From Rhodobacteraceae bacterium SB2 (lineage in GTDB: Bacteria > Pseudomonadota > Alphaproteobacteria > Rhodobacterales > Rhodobacteraceae), in the NCBI GenBank assembly GCA_001642945.1, contig LGRT01000005.1, positions 1 through 64,000 on the forward strand: a stretch of 64,000 bases of DNA, written 5' to 3'. Shown here in pieces: positions 1 through 9,151 of the stretch. The translations under genes and the position numbers were made by a program. Positions within the stretch are counted from its first letter, which is position 1. Each line of letters starts with the position of its first letter. Under the pieces are notes generated by a model that worked only from the letters and a program-made list of their open reading frames with translations, searched no databases and had not been told where the DNA came from.

Positions 1-1
1 G

Positions 2-79
2 GTTAATGCGTTGGGTCGTTTCCTATGGGCAGAACCAATCCTCTCGGGTGCGCCACTTCCTGATTTTTTAAAAAAATAA
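2..79 (+). CDS. C-terminal end of an unidentified protein cut by the window edge
   Basis: An open frame enters at the left edge and ends at a TAA at 77-79. It gives 25 residues containing FLWAEPILSG and ending PDFLKK. The residue mix looks protein-like, with no low-complexity run, but is too short to assign to a family. It is followed by an AT-rich non-coding stretch, which fits a true gene end. It could also be a chance open frame. Confidence 0.3.
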   Translation, partial: VNALGRFLWAEPILSGAPLPDFLKK

Positions 80-687
80 ACACAATAAAAGCTTAAGTAC
101 TACCCCTTAAGTTTGTTACTTTTTAGCTCTAGAGCTTATGACGTGCAGAAGCCTCTAAGTTAAAGAAGACTAACTCTTAATATTTAAACATAAACAATTA
201 ATAACACTTATGAAAACAAACACAAAATCATCTCAGCTACCCTGCAATGAGGATAGTATAGTTGTGTAGGCCTCGGTAAGCCTCATAAGTCGACATCTGA
301 TCTGACTTCGAAAAGAAAATAATATCATGCTAGCAAACAGACTCATTGGAGTTGACGTCGAAACCACGTCGTTGAACGCAGTAATTTTGGATGCACATGG
401 TCAAGTGCTCGAGCGATTTTTCGAGGGCTAAGACAAAGCAGAGGGTCGTGTTAAACATACCGCCATAAATGAAAAACCAATTTTAATTCAGTATAATACA
501 TCGTTATATTTAATGGAAAATGGCGCGCCCAAGGGGTAATTTCACTTCTTACGATAGCACCGAATTACTGCTAACATCTTTATATTATTTTTGTAGTTAA
601 ATTGATGATCTTTCAAATAAAAAACTTGCTATCGATGTAATAACTCCATTTATTGAAGGCTAAGTCAAATTCTGGGAGATAGGATGA
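80..687. other. AT-rich intergenic stretch with no intact gene
   Basis: About 600 bases, clearly richer in A/T than the neighbouring genes, with stops in all frames. Apart from the short sugar-kinase-like relic listed separately, I see no coding sequence, RNA gene or clear terminator. The promoter of the bactofilin gene should lie in its last 100 bases. The composition and the relic suggest eroded accessory DNA. Confidence 0.5.
327..431 (+). pseudogene. N-terminal relic of an FGGY-family carbohydrate kinase
   Basis: ATG at 327 opens a 34-residue frame ending TAA at 431. It contains LIGVDVETTSLNAVILDAHG, which resembles the N-terminal phosphate-binding strand-turn of xylulokinase-like FGGY kinases (typically GVDxGTTSxKAxxxDxxG). 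The usual glycine is Glu and the usual lysine is Asn, both changes expected to damage ATP binding. Nothing downstream resembles the remaining 450 or so residues, so this looks like a 5' remnant rather than a functional gene. The match is short, so the assignment is an inference. Confidence 0.4.
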
Positions 688-996
688 ATGGCTGTATCGA
701 CGATACAAAGCGATCTTGAAATTTATGGAAATATCCAAAGCCAAGGAGAGGTTGTGATTTCTGGGTCCATTAAAGGCAATGTTGCCGCAAAAGCCGTTGA
801 TGTGAAAGACAGCGGAATGATCGCGGGTAATATCACATCAGAAGAAGTGCTGACCGAAGGTAAAATTAAAGGTAAAATCAAAGCCACATCCGTAAACCTA
901 AAACTGACCTCATCCACCGATACGCAAATGGTAAGCAATACGCTTGTGGTAGAAACAGGGGCTGCGCTTTTGGGGAAATTCAAAATCGGGGCGTAA
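688..996 (+). CDS. bactofilin family polymer-forming protein
   Basis: 102 residues made almost wholly of the short beta-strand repeats typical of bactofilins: runs such as GNIQSQGEVVISGSIKGNV followed by GKIKGKIKATSV, with regularly spaced Gly and alternating Val/Ile that form the right-handed beta-helix. Bactofilins self-assemble into cytoplasmic or membrane-attached filaments that place cell-wall enzymes and polar structures. The domain fills the protein, with only a short N-terminal lead and no transmembrane segment. The start is fixed by a GGAGATAGG ribosome site just upstream. The M23 peptidase gene often found next to bactofilins in this order is not seen here. Confidence 0.85.
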   Translation: MAVSTIQSDLEIYGNIQSQGEVVISGSIKGNVAAKAVDVKDSGMIAGNITSEEVLTEGKIKGKIKATSVNLKLTSSTDTQMVSNTLVVETGAALLGKFKIGA

Positions 997-1043
997 GCAA
1001 CTGTGCTTTGGGGTATGCTTTATTTTCTGATAACGACAGTCTT

Positions 1044-1652
1044 TTAATTTTTACGCAGTTCAGATCCAAGCCGCCAGGCCATCCAATCTTCTGGCGTATC
1101 AAGATCGTTTGTTGCATGCGAGCCGGGCAGCGCAATATGTTTTATCGCGTTTCTGTCTTGTGCGATCAAGGCACGGGCGCCTTGATCGCCCTTTAAGGTA
1201 GTTAAGGATTTAAAGCAGCGATTGGGAAACACCACCGGATGGCCCAGCCTCCCATCGGTAGAAATTGCTTGAGCAATTACCTCGGGGTTTTTCTGATGCG
1301 CAGCCACTAAGAGCTCAATATCCTCGCGCGTTAAGTCTGGCATATCTGCTGGAATGATCATCACACCAGAATGAATGCTCTTTTTCAACATGCTTGCGGC
1401 GCTGGCCAGCGAATAGCCCATGCCGCTTTGTGAATTTAAAATGAAGCGTCGCTCAATTGGCAGGCCAAGCAAACAAATTGATCTGGGATGGGCCGCATCT
1501 GGCAAGGCTACGATCACCTTTGCTGAGACTTGGCAAGCAAGCAGGGTTATGCGCTGAATTTGGGGCAGGCCAGAGATTTTCTGCGTCAGTTTGTCTAATC
1601 CTCGCATCCGCTTGGATTGCCCAGCTGCCAAAATGATAATCGCCATTTCCAT
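1044..1652 (-). CDS. MobA-like NTP transferase (molybdenum cofactor cytidylyltransferase type)
   Basis: 202 residues with the nucleotidyltransferase signature LAAGQSKRMRGLDK at residues 8-21, where the Gly-rich loop, Arg and Lys bind the NTP. PADMPDL at about 101-107 holds the metal-binding Asp, and GRLGHPVVFP lies near 129-138. This pattern is that of the MobA/MocA branch, which attaches CMP or GMP to molybdopterin or related cofactors. No xanthine dehydrogenase or CoxL-type genes lie nearby, so the substrate cannot be fixed from context. It stands alone on the minus strand, convergent with the bactofilin gene. A start at Met3 is equally possible. Confidence 0.75.
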   Translation of the reverse strand: MEMAIIILAAGQSKRMRGLDKLTQKISGLPQIQRITLLACQVSAKVIVALPDAAHPRSICLLGLPIERRFILNSQSGMGYSLASAASMLKKSIHSGVMIIPADMPDLTREDIELLVAAHQKNPEVIAQAISTDGRLGHPVVFPNRCFKSLTTLKGDQGARALIAQDRNAIKHIALPGSHATNDLDTPEDWMAWRLGSELRKN

Positions 1653-1787
1653 TTAGTTTTTATACAGCATTTAACGCAAAATGTAGACCCTAGAATTCTG
1701 AACGCGGGCTATTTGGCTGCAAAGTGATCGCTTAACCCTTACATTTACCCTTCCAAACAGGCGCCAAAATATTGGCTCGGGCAAGGT

Positions 1788-3074
1788 TTAGAGTGGCCTG
1801 ATTTTCAATTCTGTGATGCGGTTTGCAATACGACCCGAAACTTCAAAGCGAAACCCGTGAAAGCTAAAAACCTGACCTATAATGGGTATCGTTTGCGCCT
1901 CGTGAATGACCAACCCGGCGATTGTGTTGGCTTCGGTATCGGGCAAAGCCCAATCATTAGCGCGATTTAGGTCTCGAATGGTCATCGTGCCGTCAATTAC
2001 AAATTGTCCATCCTCGGTCTGTGCAATCGAGCTGGTGACATTTTCGTCAAATTCATCTGTGATCTCGCCTACGATTTCCTCAAGTATATCTTCTAACGTC
2101 AAGAGGCCTTGCAAACTGCCATATTCATCAACGATCAACGCAAAATGCGCATGTCGGAGCAAAAACTGTCGCATTTGATCATCCAATGGCGTTGTGTTGG
2201 GCACAAAATACGGCTCCATCGCCACATCTCTAATATCAAACGATTCAAAGTTGCGCGTCGCCGTTTCTGGATTGCTCATAATTCGGTACACTGTACGCGC
2301 AAGATCTTTGGCATGGATCACACCAATTATGTTTTCGGGGTCATCCTTATAAACAGGAAGCCGCGTATAGCTGCTATCAAGGCATTGATTTAAGATATCC
2401 ATCGGCGGTTGGTCTGCATTGATCATTTCAATTTTTGAACGATGCAGCATAATTTCTTCAACCGCCCGCTCAGACAGGTCAAGCGCCCCAAGAATACGAT
2501 CTCGGTCTTCCTTTTCAACGATCCCCTCAGAATGGCCAAGGCTCAAGGCCCCGGCGATTTCTTCGCGCATCGCCTGATCAAGCATATGTGTATCGCTGCG
2601 CACGCCAAACAATCTGAGCACACCCCCAACCAGCCAGCGCACGGCGCTGGCGAAAGGCGAGAATAAAACAATACATATTTGGATGGGGCGGCTGACGCGG
2701 GCTGCTGCGGCCTCCGCATTTGTAATGGCGTAAGTTTTTGGCAAAACTTCTGCGAAGACCAAAATGAGAACCGTCATCACCAAAGTTGCCAGTGCCACGC
2801 CACTTTCGCCAAAAGATCGCGTGAAAACAGCCGTTGCCAAAGATGTTGCCAGAATATTAACCAAATTATTGCCCAATAGGACCGAGCCGATCAGGCGCTC
2901 ATTATCTTCGGTGATGTTAAGGGCGCGTTTCGCAGCGCGGGAACCCTTATCCGCCTGCGCCCGCAATTTTCCGCGCGAGGCAGCGGTTAAAGCCGTTTCG
3001 CTGCCCGAAAAAAAGGCAGAAAGAATTATCAAGCCCATGATGGTGCTGATCGTGATCCAGAACGCGGTATCCAT
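1788..3074 (-). CDS. CNNM/CBS domain membrane protein of the CorC/HlyC family
   Basis: 428 residues. An N-terminal CNNM (DUF21) membrane domain of about 170 residues starts with a hydrophobic segment and the conserved FFSGSETALTAASRGKL run. Two CBS domains follow at roughly 205-340, containing YTRLPVYKDDPENIIGVIHAKDL and ALIVDEYGSLQGLLTLEDILEE, and then a C-terminal CorC/HlyC transporter-associated domain. Such proteins are linked to magnesium or cobalt efflux, and the name hemolysin is historical. It lies directly downstream of xerD on the same strand with a 96-base gap, so it may be co-transcribed with it. Confidence 0.85.
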   Translation of the reverse strand: MDTAFWITISTIMGLIILSAFFSGSETALTAASRGKLRAQADKGSRAAKRALNITEDNERLIGSVLLGNNLVNILATSLATAVFTRSFGESGVALATLVMTVLILVFAEVLPKTYAITNAEAAAARVSRPIQICIVLFSPFASAVRWLVGGVLRLFGVRSDTHMLDQAMREEIAGALSLGHSEGIVEKEDRDRILGALDLSERAVEEIMLHRSKIEMINADQPPMDILNQCLDSSYTRLPVYKDDPENIIGVIHAKDLARTVYRIMSNPETATRNFESFDIRDVAMEPYFVPNTTPLDDQMRQFLLRHAHFALIVDEYGSLQGLLTLEDILEEIVGEITDEFDENVTSSIAQTEDGQFVIDGTMTIRDLNRANDWALPDTEANTIAGLVIHEAQTIPIIGQVFSFHGFRFEVSGRIANRITELKIRPL

Positions 3075-3170
3075 ATCGGTTTCCGATGTGCCTTTATTCG
3101 CTAGGTTAAACTTTTATAATCTATGCAGCTTATGCTCTGTGCGTTCAAGTCGGTTTGCTGGGCAGCCGGT

Positions 3171-4115
3171 CTATTTGGCTTTTTTTGGTGTGCTGGAAAG
3201 CGGGTGGTGGTCTAATACCAATTGTTGAAGCTGATCTTCCAGAACATGGGTATAAATCTCAGTAGTGGCAATATCTGCATGCCCCAAAAGCGTTTGTATA
3301 ACCCGCAAATCTGCCCCATTCTCCAGTAAATGGCTGGCAAATGCATGCCGGATCGTATGGGGTGTGACTTTGGAAACATCTAAACCCGCGACAAGCGCCC
3401 AAGATTTAATTTTTTGATAAAACCAAATCCGTGACATCGGCGTATTGGCGTCGCGCGAGGGAAATAAGAAGCGCGACAGCGGCTTGCCATCTTTGCGCGC
3501 CTGTTTGTCTTCCATGTCGCGCAGCGCAATCCAAGCCGCCAAATGGCGTTGGGCTGCTGAGGTTAGGGGCACCAGCCGCTCTTTACCGCCTTTGCCGCGT
3601 ACCAGCAGCATCTGAGGCGTCCCTCGAACCTCTGCCAATTGCAAAAAGAGCAGCTCGCTCACCCGCATTCCAGTTGCATAAAGCAGGTGCATCAAACACG
3701 CGCTGCGGCTCTGTTCCCGCAGATCTTTGCCAGCGCTTTCGGCGGTTGCAAGTAATCTATCAACATCGCTTATGCTCAGCGTTTTGGGAAGCTTTTGGCT
3801 TCGCCCTAGGCCGGTGATTTGAGCAGCGGGATTGTCGTTTCGCCATTCTTCGGTAAAGGACAGAAGAAAAAACTGTTTTATTACCGATAAACGGCGTGCT
3901 CGGGTTGCGGGGGCAAAACCCTTTTGTTCTTGGTCAACCAGATAAGATTCAATGTGCTTTTGGGTGACCTTAAGCAGTTTGTTCCGGTTTCCCTGAAGCC
4001 AAGTCGCGAAATCTCTTAAGTCACGTTCATAAGCCGCGATTGTATTTTTTGAGGCGCCCGTTTCGGCAATTTTTATTTCTAAAAAACTATGAATAAGCCC
4101 CTGATCTGTTGTCAT
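3171..4115 (-). CDS. xerD: tyrosine site-specific recombinase XerD
   Basis: 314 residues, the normal Xer length. The N-terminal SAM-like core-binding domain covers about 1-100. The catalytic set is visible: Arg151 in GMRVSE, Lys in the GKGGKER turn (about 174-180), His263 and Arg266 in HTIRH, His289 in LLGHA and the nucleophile Tyr298 in EIYTH. XerD acts with XerC at dif to resolve chromosome dimers at division. Its ATG overlaps the TAA of the upstream secreted-protein gene by one base (TAATG), which implies translational coupling. A chromosomal housekeeping role is favoured over a phage integrase because no mobile genes are near. Confidence 0.9.
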   Translation of the reverse strand: MTTDQGLIHSFLEIKIAETGASKNTIAAYERDLRDFATWLQGNRNKLLKVTQKHIESYLVDQEQKGFAPATRARRLSVIKQFFLLSFTEEWRNDNPAAQITGLGRSQKLPKTLSISDVDRLLATAESAGKDLREQSRSACLMHLLYATGMRVSELLFLQLAEVRGTPQMLLVRGKGGKERLVPLTSAAQRHLAAWIALRDMEDKQARKDGKPLSRFLFPSRDANTPMSRIWFYQKIKSWALVAGLDVSKVTPHTIRHAFASHLLENGADLRVIQTLLGHADIATTEIYTHVLEDQLQQLVLDHHPLSSTPKKAK

Positions 4116-5644
4116 TAATAGCCCAACTTAATTAATGAGAGCGTTGCGCGTCGTGCGGTGTCGTCAAGCCCAATGTGACGTAAGGTGGACAGCGCTTCGA
4201 TTAAATCTTGGAGGTCACCGTCGTTGCCCTTTTCGAATTGTAAAGTTGCGTTCAGAATAACTTCGCCCAGCTTGCCTTGCGCCAATAAATTGCTCACTGA
4301 ATATGGAATACGCGGCGTTTTATAGGCTTTTAAAATAGCCTGTTCAAATTCATTCCGAGGGGAAAAAAAGGTAAATCGGTTTAACGCAACCGCGACCTCT
4401 AAGCGATGTTTGCGCGATCGGGTGATAAGAGCTTTTGCCGCATCTTGGTAATGATCGGTCAACAACCCCATTTCATGCACCAAAACAAGATCTTGTTTTA
4501 ATAGGTTGGCCGCGACGAGGCGTTTGTAAAAAAGCCGCGCGATCGGCGTTGCAAGCGCCGAAGTGCCCAAAGCGCTCCAGACAGTGCGTAGCGCAACTGA
4601 TATCCGCGCAGGCGCGTTGGCCTCTAGAGCCTGTTCCAAGTCTTGGATCATGGTGACTCGGTCCCATATTCCACCTGAGGCAGGAGCTGGTTTTTTTGTT
4701 AATAAACCCAATAATTGATTATCGCTGAAAACGCCGCTTTTGCTTAAGCGTTCTGCAGCCTCTAATTGTGCTTTCCAGCCCTTATCGCCAGAGAGTTCGG
4801 CGACCGAAAAGGCCAGGGGTAAGTTATTGGCGGGCACAGGCTCACCAAAAGCTTCATATAGACGATATTCAAGCGGTGTTGGGACGCTATCGGCTGAAAA
4901 ATAAAGATCGCTTATTTTTTCTGAGCCCGTTTCCAGAAAAAAATGCAACATGGCGGTTTCGCGTGGTGTTAGGCTTTGCAACGCCTCTGCGGTGGTCAAC
5001 ATAATATTCGCGCTTTGCCATTCCCCCCGGCGCGCAAGGCAATAAATGCGGGCGCTGTCGTTTTCAAATGCGGCCCCTAATTGGAGAACCTGTTCGCAGG
5101 CGGGTTCCAGAGCTTCACTATACATAGAAAGATCGAATAGAATGGGCACCAAAGGTGCGGGCAGGGGGGCGGCGCGTTCTAACATTGCAAGTGCAGGGTC
5201 GATGGCACCATATTGTATCAATTTTTCAAGCTTCGCCCGAAGGAAGTTAAATTTTCCGTTGCTGTCATAAGGCGCATCGCCCTCTGCCAGCATGACCCGC
5301 ATAGTAAGACTTTGAATCGAAGGGTTTTGACTTACTTGGCTGGCTTCTAAAAGGCTGAGCAAATCCTGCGTTGTGCTGTTGCGCCATAGCGTCACGGGCA
5401 AACCCGTGACTTCCGGGGGCAGTAAGCCCACAGCGTCGCGTTGGATGTCTCTTAAAACCGTTACTTCAATATCGGTTGAAACGGTTGCGCTGAGGGCGGG
5501 GTTTTCGCGTAGATTCGGCGTTGAAGATAGTTTAGGGCTGCCTTTTATGCTGTGCTCTGCCAGCCAATCAATTGCTGATAACGGCGTTTCTGCATGTACG
5601 CCCAAGGGCAGCATCAAACAGAAAAGCCAAAACCTACCCTTCAT
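4115..5644 (-). CDS. secreted or periplasmic protein of unknown function, helical-repeat-like
   Basis: 509 residues. The first 18 or so form a signal peptide (MKGRFWLFCLMLPLGVHA, cleavage probably after Ala18). The rest is rich in Leu, Ala and Glu in short amphipathic helices, as in TPR-like or alpha-solenoid proteins, but I cannot assign a named repeat. It is coupled to xerD downstream (TAATG overlap) and overlaps the end of a 49-residue membrane-peptide gene upstream, so the three form one operon. Export to the periplasm is inferred from the signal peptide only. No catalytic motif is recognisable. Confidence 0.6.
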   Translation of the reverse strand: MKGRFWLFCLMLPLGVHAETPLSAIDWLAEHSIKGSPKLSSTPNLRENPALSATVSTDIEVTVLRDIQRDAVGLLPPEVTGLPVTLWRNSTTQDLLSLLEASQVSQNPSIQSLTMRVMLAEGDAPYDSNGKFNFLRAKLEKLIQYGAIDPALAMLERAAPLPAPLVPILFDLSMYSEALEPACEQVLQLGAAFENDSARIYCLARRGEWQSANIMLTTAEALQSLTPRETAMLHFFLETGSEKISDLYFSADSVPTPLEYRLYEAFGEPVPANNLPLAFSVAELSGDKGWKAQLEAAERLSKSGVFSDNQLLGLLTKKPAPASGGIWDRVTMIQDLEQALEANAPARISVALRTVWSALGTSALATPIARLFYKRLVAANLLKQDLVLVHEMGLLTDHYQDAAKALITRSRKHRLEVAVALNRFTFFSPRNEFEQAILKAYKTPRIPYSVSNLLAQGKLGEVILNATLQFEKGNDGDLQDLIEALSTLRHIGLDDTARRATLSLIKLGY

Positions 5645-5783
5645 TCAGAATCACCGGCACCGTTGTTAAACTTCGCGTAGGCGCGAAGGACACGCCAAAA
5701 AAAGGACCAAAATAAGCAAATAAAATCAAAGACATAAAGCTTAATATTGCCAGTAGGAAAAGCCATTTTATAAGACGGAACAT
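5634..5783 (-). CDS. 49-residue single-pass membrane protein
   Basis: An ORF shorter than 60 codons runs from an ATG at 5783 to a TAG at 5634. It reads MFRLIKWLFLLAILSFMSLI and continues to a Thr/Val/Pro-rich tail ending VILNEG. Residues 5-30 form one hydrophobic helix after a short basic start, typical of a small inner-membrane protein. An AAGGTC ribosome site lies 7 bases upstream. Its 3' end overlaps the start of the secreted-protein gene by 11 bases, so the two are probably coupled. It lies opposite aroK across a divergent promoter region. Function unknown. Confidence 0.6.
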   Translation of the reverse strand: MFRLIKWLFLLAILSFMSLILFAYFGPFFGVSFAPTRSLTTVPVILNEG

Positions 5784-5900
5784 GCACGAGACCTTGGTGA
5801 AAACGCATTTAACTTAATTTATACCTAGCCTTTCTTCCAATATCACGCCATTTCCTAGTCACAATTGACGTTTTTGATTTGTTTGCCAATAAGGAACAGC

Positions 5901-6455
5901 ATGGCGCTGATATTAAAAAAACCTCTGGTCTTTGTTGGCATGATGGGGGCGGGTAAAACAGCGGTTGGTAAAGCCGTTTCACAGGTGCTGAATGTGCCCT
6001 TTCTCGATTCAGACTCAGAGCTTGAAAAGGCTGCCAACCTTACCATTCCAGAAATTTTTGACCGCCATGGAGAGGCTTTTTTCCGCAGGAAAGAAACGCA
6101 AGTCATCACTCGCTTGCTTGGCAGCCAATTATGCGTTCTTTCAACCGGGGGTGGGGCGTTTATTTCTGAGCAAAACCGAGCAGCGATCTCTGCGCAGGCC
6201 GTTTCGGTTTGGTTAAACGTGGATTTGGATGTTTTGTGGAATCGCGTCCGTCACAAAGGCAACCGTCCGCTTTTGAAAACATCTGATCCTTTTGCCACGT
6301 TGAAGTCCTATTATGACAAGCGCCAGAGTTTTTATGCTTTGGCCGATATCGAGCTTCGATCAAACGCTTTTAATTCAATTGATGAAATGGCGTTGAAAGT
6401 GATAGCGGCGTTGCGTACGAAACCAGAGCTTATTGAGGAAAAAAACGATGCGTAA
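5901..6455 (+). CDS. aroK: shikimate kinase
   Basis: 184 residues from the ATG at 5901, chosen because AAGGAAC lies just upstream; an in-frame TTG at 5865 would add 12 unlikely residues. Walker A is GMMGAGKT at 13-20. The shikimate-binding Asp pair is in FLDSDSELEK, the substrate loop GGGAF follows STG, and the lid arginine is in NRPLLK. The enzyme phosphorylates shikimate at the 3-OH in chorismate synthesis. It overlaps aroB by 8 bases (ATGCGTAA), the classic coupled aroKB pair. Confidence 0.95.
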   Translation: MALILKKPLVFVGMMGAGKTAVGKAVSQVLNVPFLDSDSELEKAANLTIPEIFDRHGEAFFRRKETQVITRLLGSQLCVLSTGGGAFISEQNRAAISAQAVSVWLNVDLDVLWNRVRHKGNRPLLKTSDPFATLKSYYDKRQSFYALADIELRSNAFNSIDEMALKVIAALRTKPELIEEKNDA

Positions 6456-7563
6456 AGTGCATGTGGATCTGGGCGCGCGCTCTTATGATATTGTCATTGG
6501 CACCGCCATTATAGACGATTGTGCAACGCTGCTGCGCCCTTTATTGCATCGCATGAAAGTGGCAATTGTCACGGATGATCAGGTCGGTGCATTGCATCTT
6601 GATGCTTTGGTAGGAACGTTAACAGGCGCCGGCATCGACTGCGTGAGCCTGAACCTGCCCGCAGGCGAGGCGACCAAATCATGGGCTAAACTGGGCGACA
6701 CTGTAGATTGGCTGCTTGCGCAAAAAATTGAGCGTCAAGACGTGGTTATCGCGTTGGGCGGGGGCGTTATCGGCGATCTTGTTGGTTTCGCGGCCGCAAT
6801 TTTACGAAGAGGTGTCCGCTTCGTTCAAATTCCAACGTCCTTATTGGCCCAAGTTGACAGCTCGGTGGGTGGTAAAACCGGCGTGAATAGCCGCCATGGC
6901 AAAAATCTAATCGGGGCATTTCATCAGCCCAGCTTGGTTCTGGCAGATATCGGCATTCTCGACAGCCTGCCGCAGCGCGATCTTATCGCCGGATATGGCG
7001 AGGTTGTAAAATACGGGCTGCTTGGAAATGCTGATTTTTTCGAATGGCTCGAGGTGAACGGCCATTTGATTGCTGCAGGCGATAAGGTTGCGCGCGAGGA
7101 AGCCGTTAGAACATCGTGTCAAATGAAAGCCGATATCGTGATGCGAGATGAAACCGAGCAGGGTGATCGCGCTTTGCTCAATCTTGGGCACACGTTCTGT
7201 CATGCTTTGGAAAATGCAACCGGCTATTCACAGCGTCTGCTGCATGGTGAGGGAGTTGCCATTGGCACGGCGCTGGCATTTGAACTGTCAAGCCGATTGC
7301 AGCTTTGCTCTCAGGAAGATCCCAGCCGCGTTCGGGCGCATCTCCGCCAGATGGGGATGAAATGTGATCTGAAAGATATTCCTGGCGATTTGCCCACAGC
7401 AGAGGCGCTTTTGGATCTTATGTTGCAAGATAAGAAGGTGCTCGATGGCACATTACGCTTGATACTTGCCAAAGGCATTGGTCAGGCTTTCCTTACGTCT
7501 GACGTACCACAATCGGCGCTGCTTGGGCTTTTGAAAGATGCGCTGGCTGATCGTGCAGCCTAA
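6448..7563 (+). CDS. aroB: 3-dehydroquinate synthase
   Basis: 371 residues from the ATG inside the aroK stop. It contains the NAD-binding ALGGGVIGDLVGFAAA, the substrate-binding SLLAQVDSSVGGKTGVN, and the zinc-site histidines in LNLGHTFCHALE and LHGEGVAIG. It converts DAHP to 3-dehydroquinate in the second step of the shikimate pathway, and so works with the adjacent aroK product. Length and motif order are normal. A longer frame starting at the TTG at 6433 is rejected because the overlapping ATG has the better position after GAGGAAAAAAA. Confidence 0.95.
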   Translation: MRKVHVDLGARSYDIVIGTAIIDDCATLLRPLLHRMKVAIVTDDQVGALHLDALVGTLTGAGIDCVSLNLPAGEATKSWAKLGDTVDWLLAQKIERQDVVIALGGGVIGDLVGFAAAILRRGVRFVQIPTSLLAQVDSSVGGKTGVNSRHGKNLIGAFHQPSLVLADIGILDSLPQRDLIAGYGEVVKYGLLGNADFFEWLEVNGHLIAAGDKVAREEAVRTSCQMKADIVMRDETEQGDRALLNLGHTFCHALENATGYSQRLLHGEGVAIGTALAFELSSRLQLCSQEDPSRVRAHLRQMGMKCDLKDIPGDLPTAEALLDLMLQDKKVLDGTLRLILAKGIGQAFLTSDVPQSALLGLLKDALADRAA

Positions 7564-7587
7564 TTTAAGGCTGCGCATATATCAATC

Positions 7588-8091
7588 TTAAAAGGGAATT
7601 TCATCATCCAGGTCGCGTGACGGGCTGGGTTGCCCTTGCGGCGAAGCATAGCCGCCGCTCGCGGGCGTACCACTGTCATAACTTCCCATATCGTCATTGC
7701 CGATGCTGCCATAACCAGCGGAGGCGCCAGCATTATCGCTGCGACCGTCAAGCATGGTAAGCTCTGAGCGGTAAGGGCGCAGCACAACCTCGGTGGAATA
7801 ACGATCGGCGCCGGATTGATCCTGCCATTTTCGGGTTTCCAATTGACCTTCAATGTAAATTTTAGAGCCTTTGCGTAGATATTGCTCAGCCACGCGCACC
7901 AGTGGTTCTGAAAAGATCGCAACGCTGTGCCATTCCGTTTTCTCGCGGCGCTCGCCGGTGTTTCGATCTTTCCAATTTTCAGATGTGGCGATGCGAAGGT
8001 TGCAAACTTTGCCTCCATTTGGGAAATTTCGCACCTCGGGGTCTCGGCCTAAATTTCCGATTAAAATAACCTTATTTACCGAGCCCGCCAT
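7588..8091 (-). CDS. ssb: single-stranded DNA-binding protein
   Basis: 167 residues. The N-terminal OB fold (about 1-110) starts with [18 protein letters not shown] and carries the aromatic ssDNA-stacking residues in TSENWKD and TEWHSV. A Gly/Ser/Asp-rich flexible linker follows. The protein ends in the acidic DDEIPF tail that docks partner proteins such as RecQ, PriA and Pol III chi. It coats single strands in replication and repair. The gene is convergent with aroB, with only 24 bases between the stops. Confidence 0.95.
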   Translation of the reverse strand: MAGSVNKVILIGNLGRDPEVRNFPNGGKVCNLRIATSENWKDRNTGERREKTEWHSVAIFSEPLVRVAEQYLRKGSKIYIEGQLETRKWQDQSGADRYSTEVVLRPYRSELTMLDGRSDNAGASAGYGSIGNDDMGSYDSGTPASGGYASPQGQPSPSRDLDDEIPF

Positions 8092-8254
8092 GATGTTTCT
8101 CCTGTCGAATCTAAAACCAATCTTATTCAGGTTAGAACATTCAAAACCAGTGAAGGAAAGATTAATTGCGCGTCGCGTTTCGTGAATGGCTGTTTTAGAA
8201 GCCCATAAACGGGTTTCTGCGATGAAAGCGACGCTTTACCGAAGGCGTTACGGC

Positions 8255-9151
8255 TCAAAGCCGTCTTGGGTCGCATCTGCTCCAGTGATCCATTTTGCTG
8301 CGAAACCACGTGCGTTGTCGTTTGGCATATTGACGGGTTGCGATTGTGGCGTCTTCGATCGCTTTGCTTAACGACATTTCTCCGCGCAGATGCGCGATTA
8401 ATTGGCGTGCTCCAATGGCGCGCGAGGCAGGCAAATCAGCGCTCCAGCTGGGAAGATTTGCCACTGCTTCCTCCAAGGCGCCTTCCTCGATCATTTTGTG
8501 AAAACGGTTTTGAATGCGCTGGTTTAACCAATCTCTATCAACATCGCATAGAAGCGTGATACATCGCGTTTCTGGCAAGAGCGGCTTGGGGGTAGAGGCT
8601 TGCCAGACGGCAATCGATCGTCCGGTGGCTTTCTGCACTTCCCAAGCCCTTTGAACGCGCATTGGGTTTTTGCAGTCAATTTGGTTTTTGGTTGCGGTAT
8701 CAATCCCGCTGAGAAGCGAGCCAAAGCCATTCTTACTTATTTCTTCTTCCGCAGCTTCGCGAATTTCTGGGGGAATGGCCGGAATATTTGCCAAACCTTT
8801 TGTCAAAGCTTGAAAATAAAGCCCTGTGCCGCCGGTTATGATTGGGCGCCGCGGCGCGTTTAGCAAGGGTGTGATTTCTGCCAGCCAATGACCCACGGAA
8901 TAGGCTGCGTCGGGTGCAATATGGCCGTATAAAAAATGTGGCGCTTTATCTTCATCAACGTTGGAAGGCCGAGCGGTTAATACTCGCCAGTTGCTGTAGA
9001 TTTGAAATGCATCGGCGTTGAGGATCGCGCCGCCAAATCGCTCGGCTATTTCCATCGCGAGGGCAGATTTGCCGCTGGCCGTGGGGCCGGCAATCAAGAT
9101 CGGGCACGTGTCCGCTTGCTGAGCAATATCTGACAGAGTAAACTTATTCAT
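8255..9151 (-). CDS. miaA: tRNA dimethylallyltransferase
   Basis: 298 residues from the ATG at 9151 (MNKFTLSD). An upstream GTG would add ten basic residues of no clear value. The P-loop GPTASGKS is at about 22-29, the DMAPP/tRNA-contacting ADAFQIY run follows, then TGGTGLYFQALTKGL. The enzyme adds dimethylallyl to A37 of tRNAs reading UNN codons. In many bacteria miaA is near hfq, but not here. Length is usual for the family. Convergent neighbours are absent; ssb lies downstream on the same strand. Confidence 0.9.
   Translation of the reverse strand: MNKFTLSDIAQQADTCPILIAGPTASGKSALAMEIAERFGGAILNADAFQIYSNWRVLTARPSNVDEDKAPHFLYGHIAPDAAYSVGHWLAEITPLLNAPRRPIITGGTGLYFQALTKGLANIPAIPPEIREAAEEEISKNGFGSLLSGIDTATKNQIDCKNPMRVQRAWEVQKATGRSIAVWQASTPKPLLPETRCITLLCDVDRDWLNQRIQNRFHKMIEEGALEEAVANLPSWSADLPASRAIGARQLIAHLRGEMSLSKAIEDATIATRQYAKRQRTWFRSKMDHWSRCDPRRL

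Noticed and set aside
2109-3228. Plus-strand frames opposite the CorC and xerD genes
   Set aside because: Shadows of the minus-strand genes; no motif or ribosome site.
3171-4115. XerD-like gene as a phage or island integrase
   Set aside because: Housekeeping length and motifs, conserved xerD-type operon, no tRNA or att repeats nearby.
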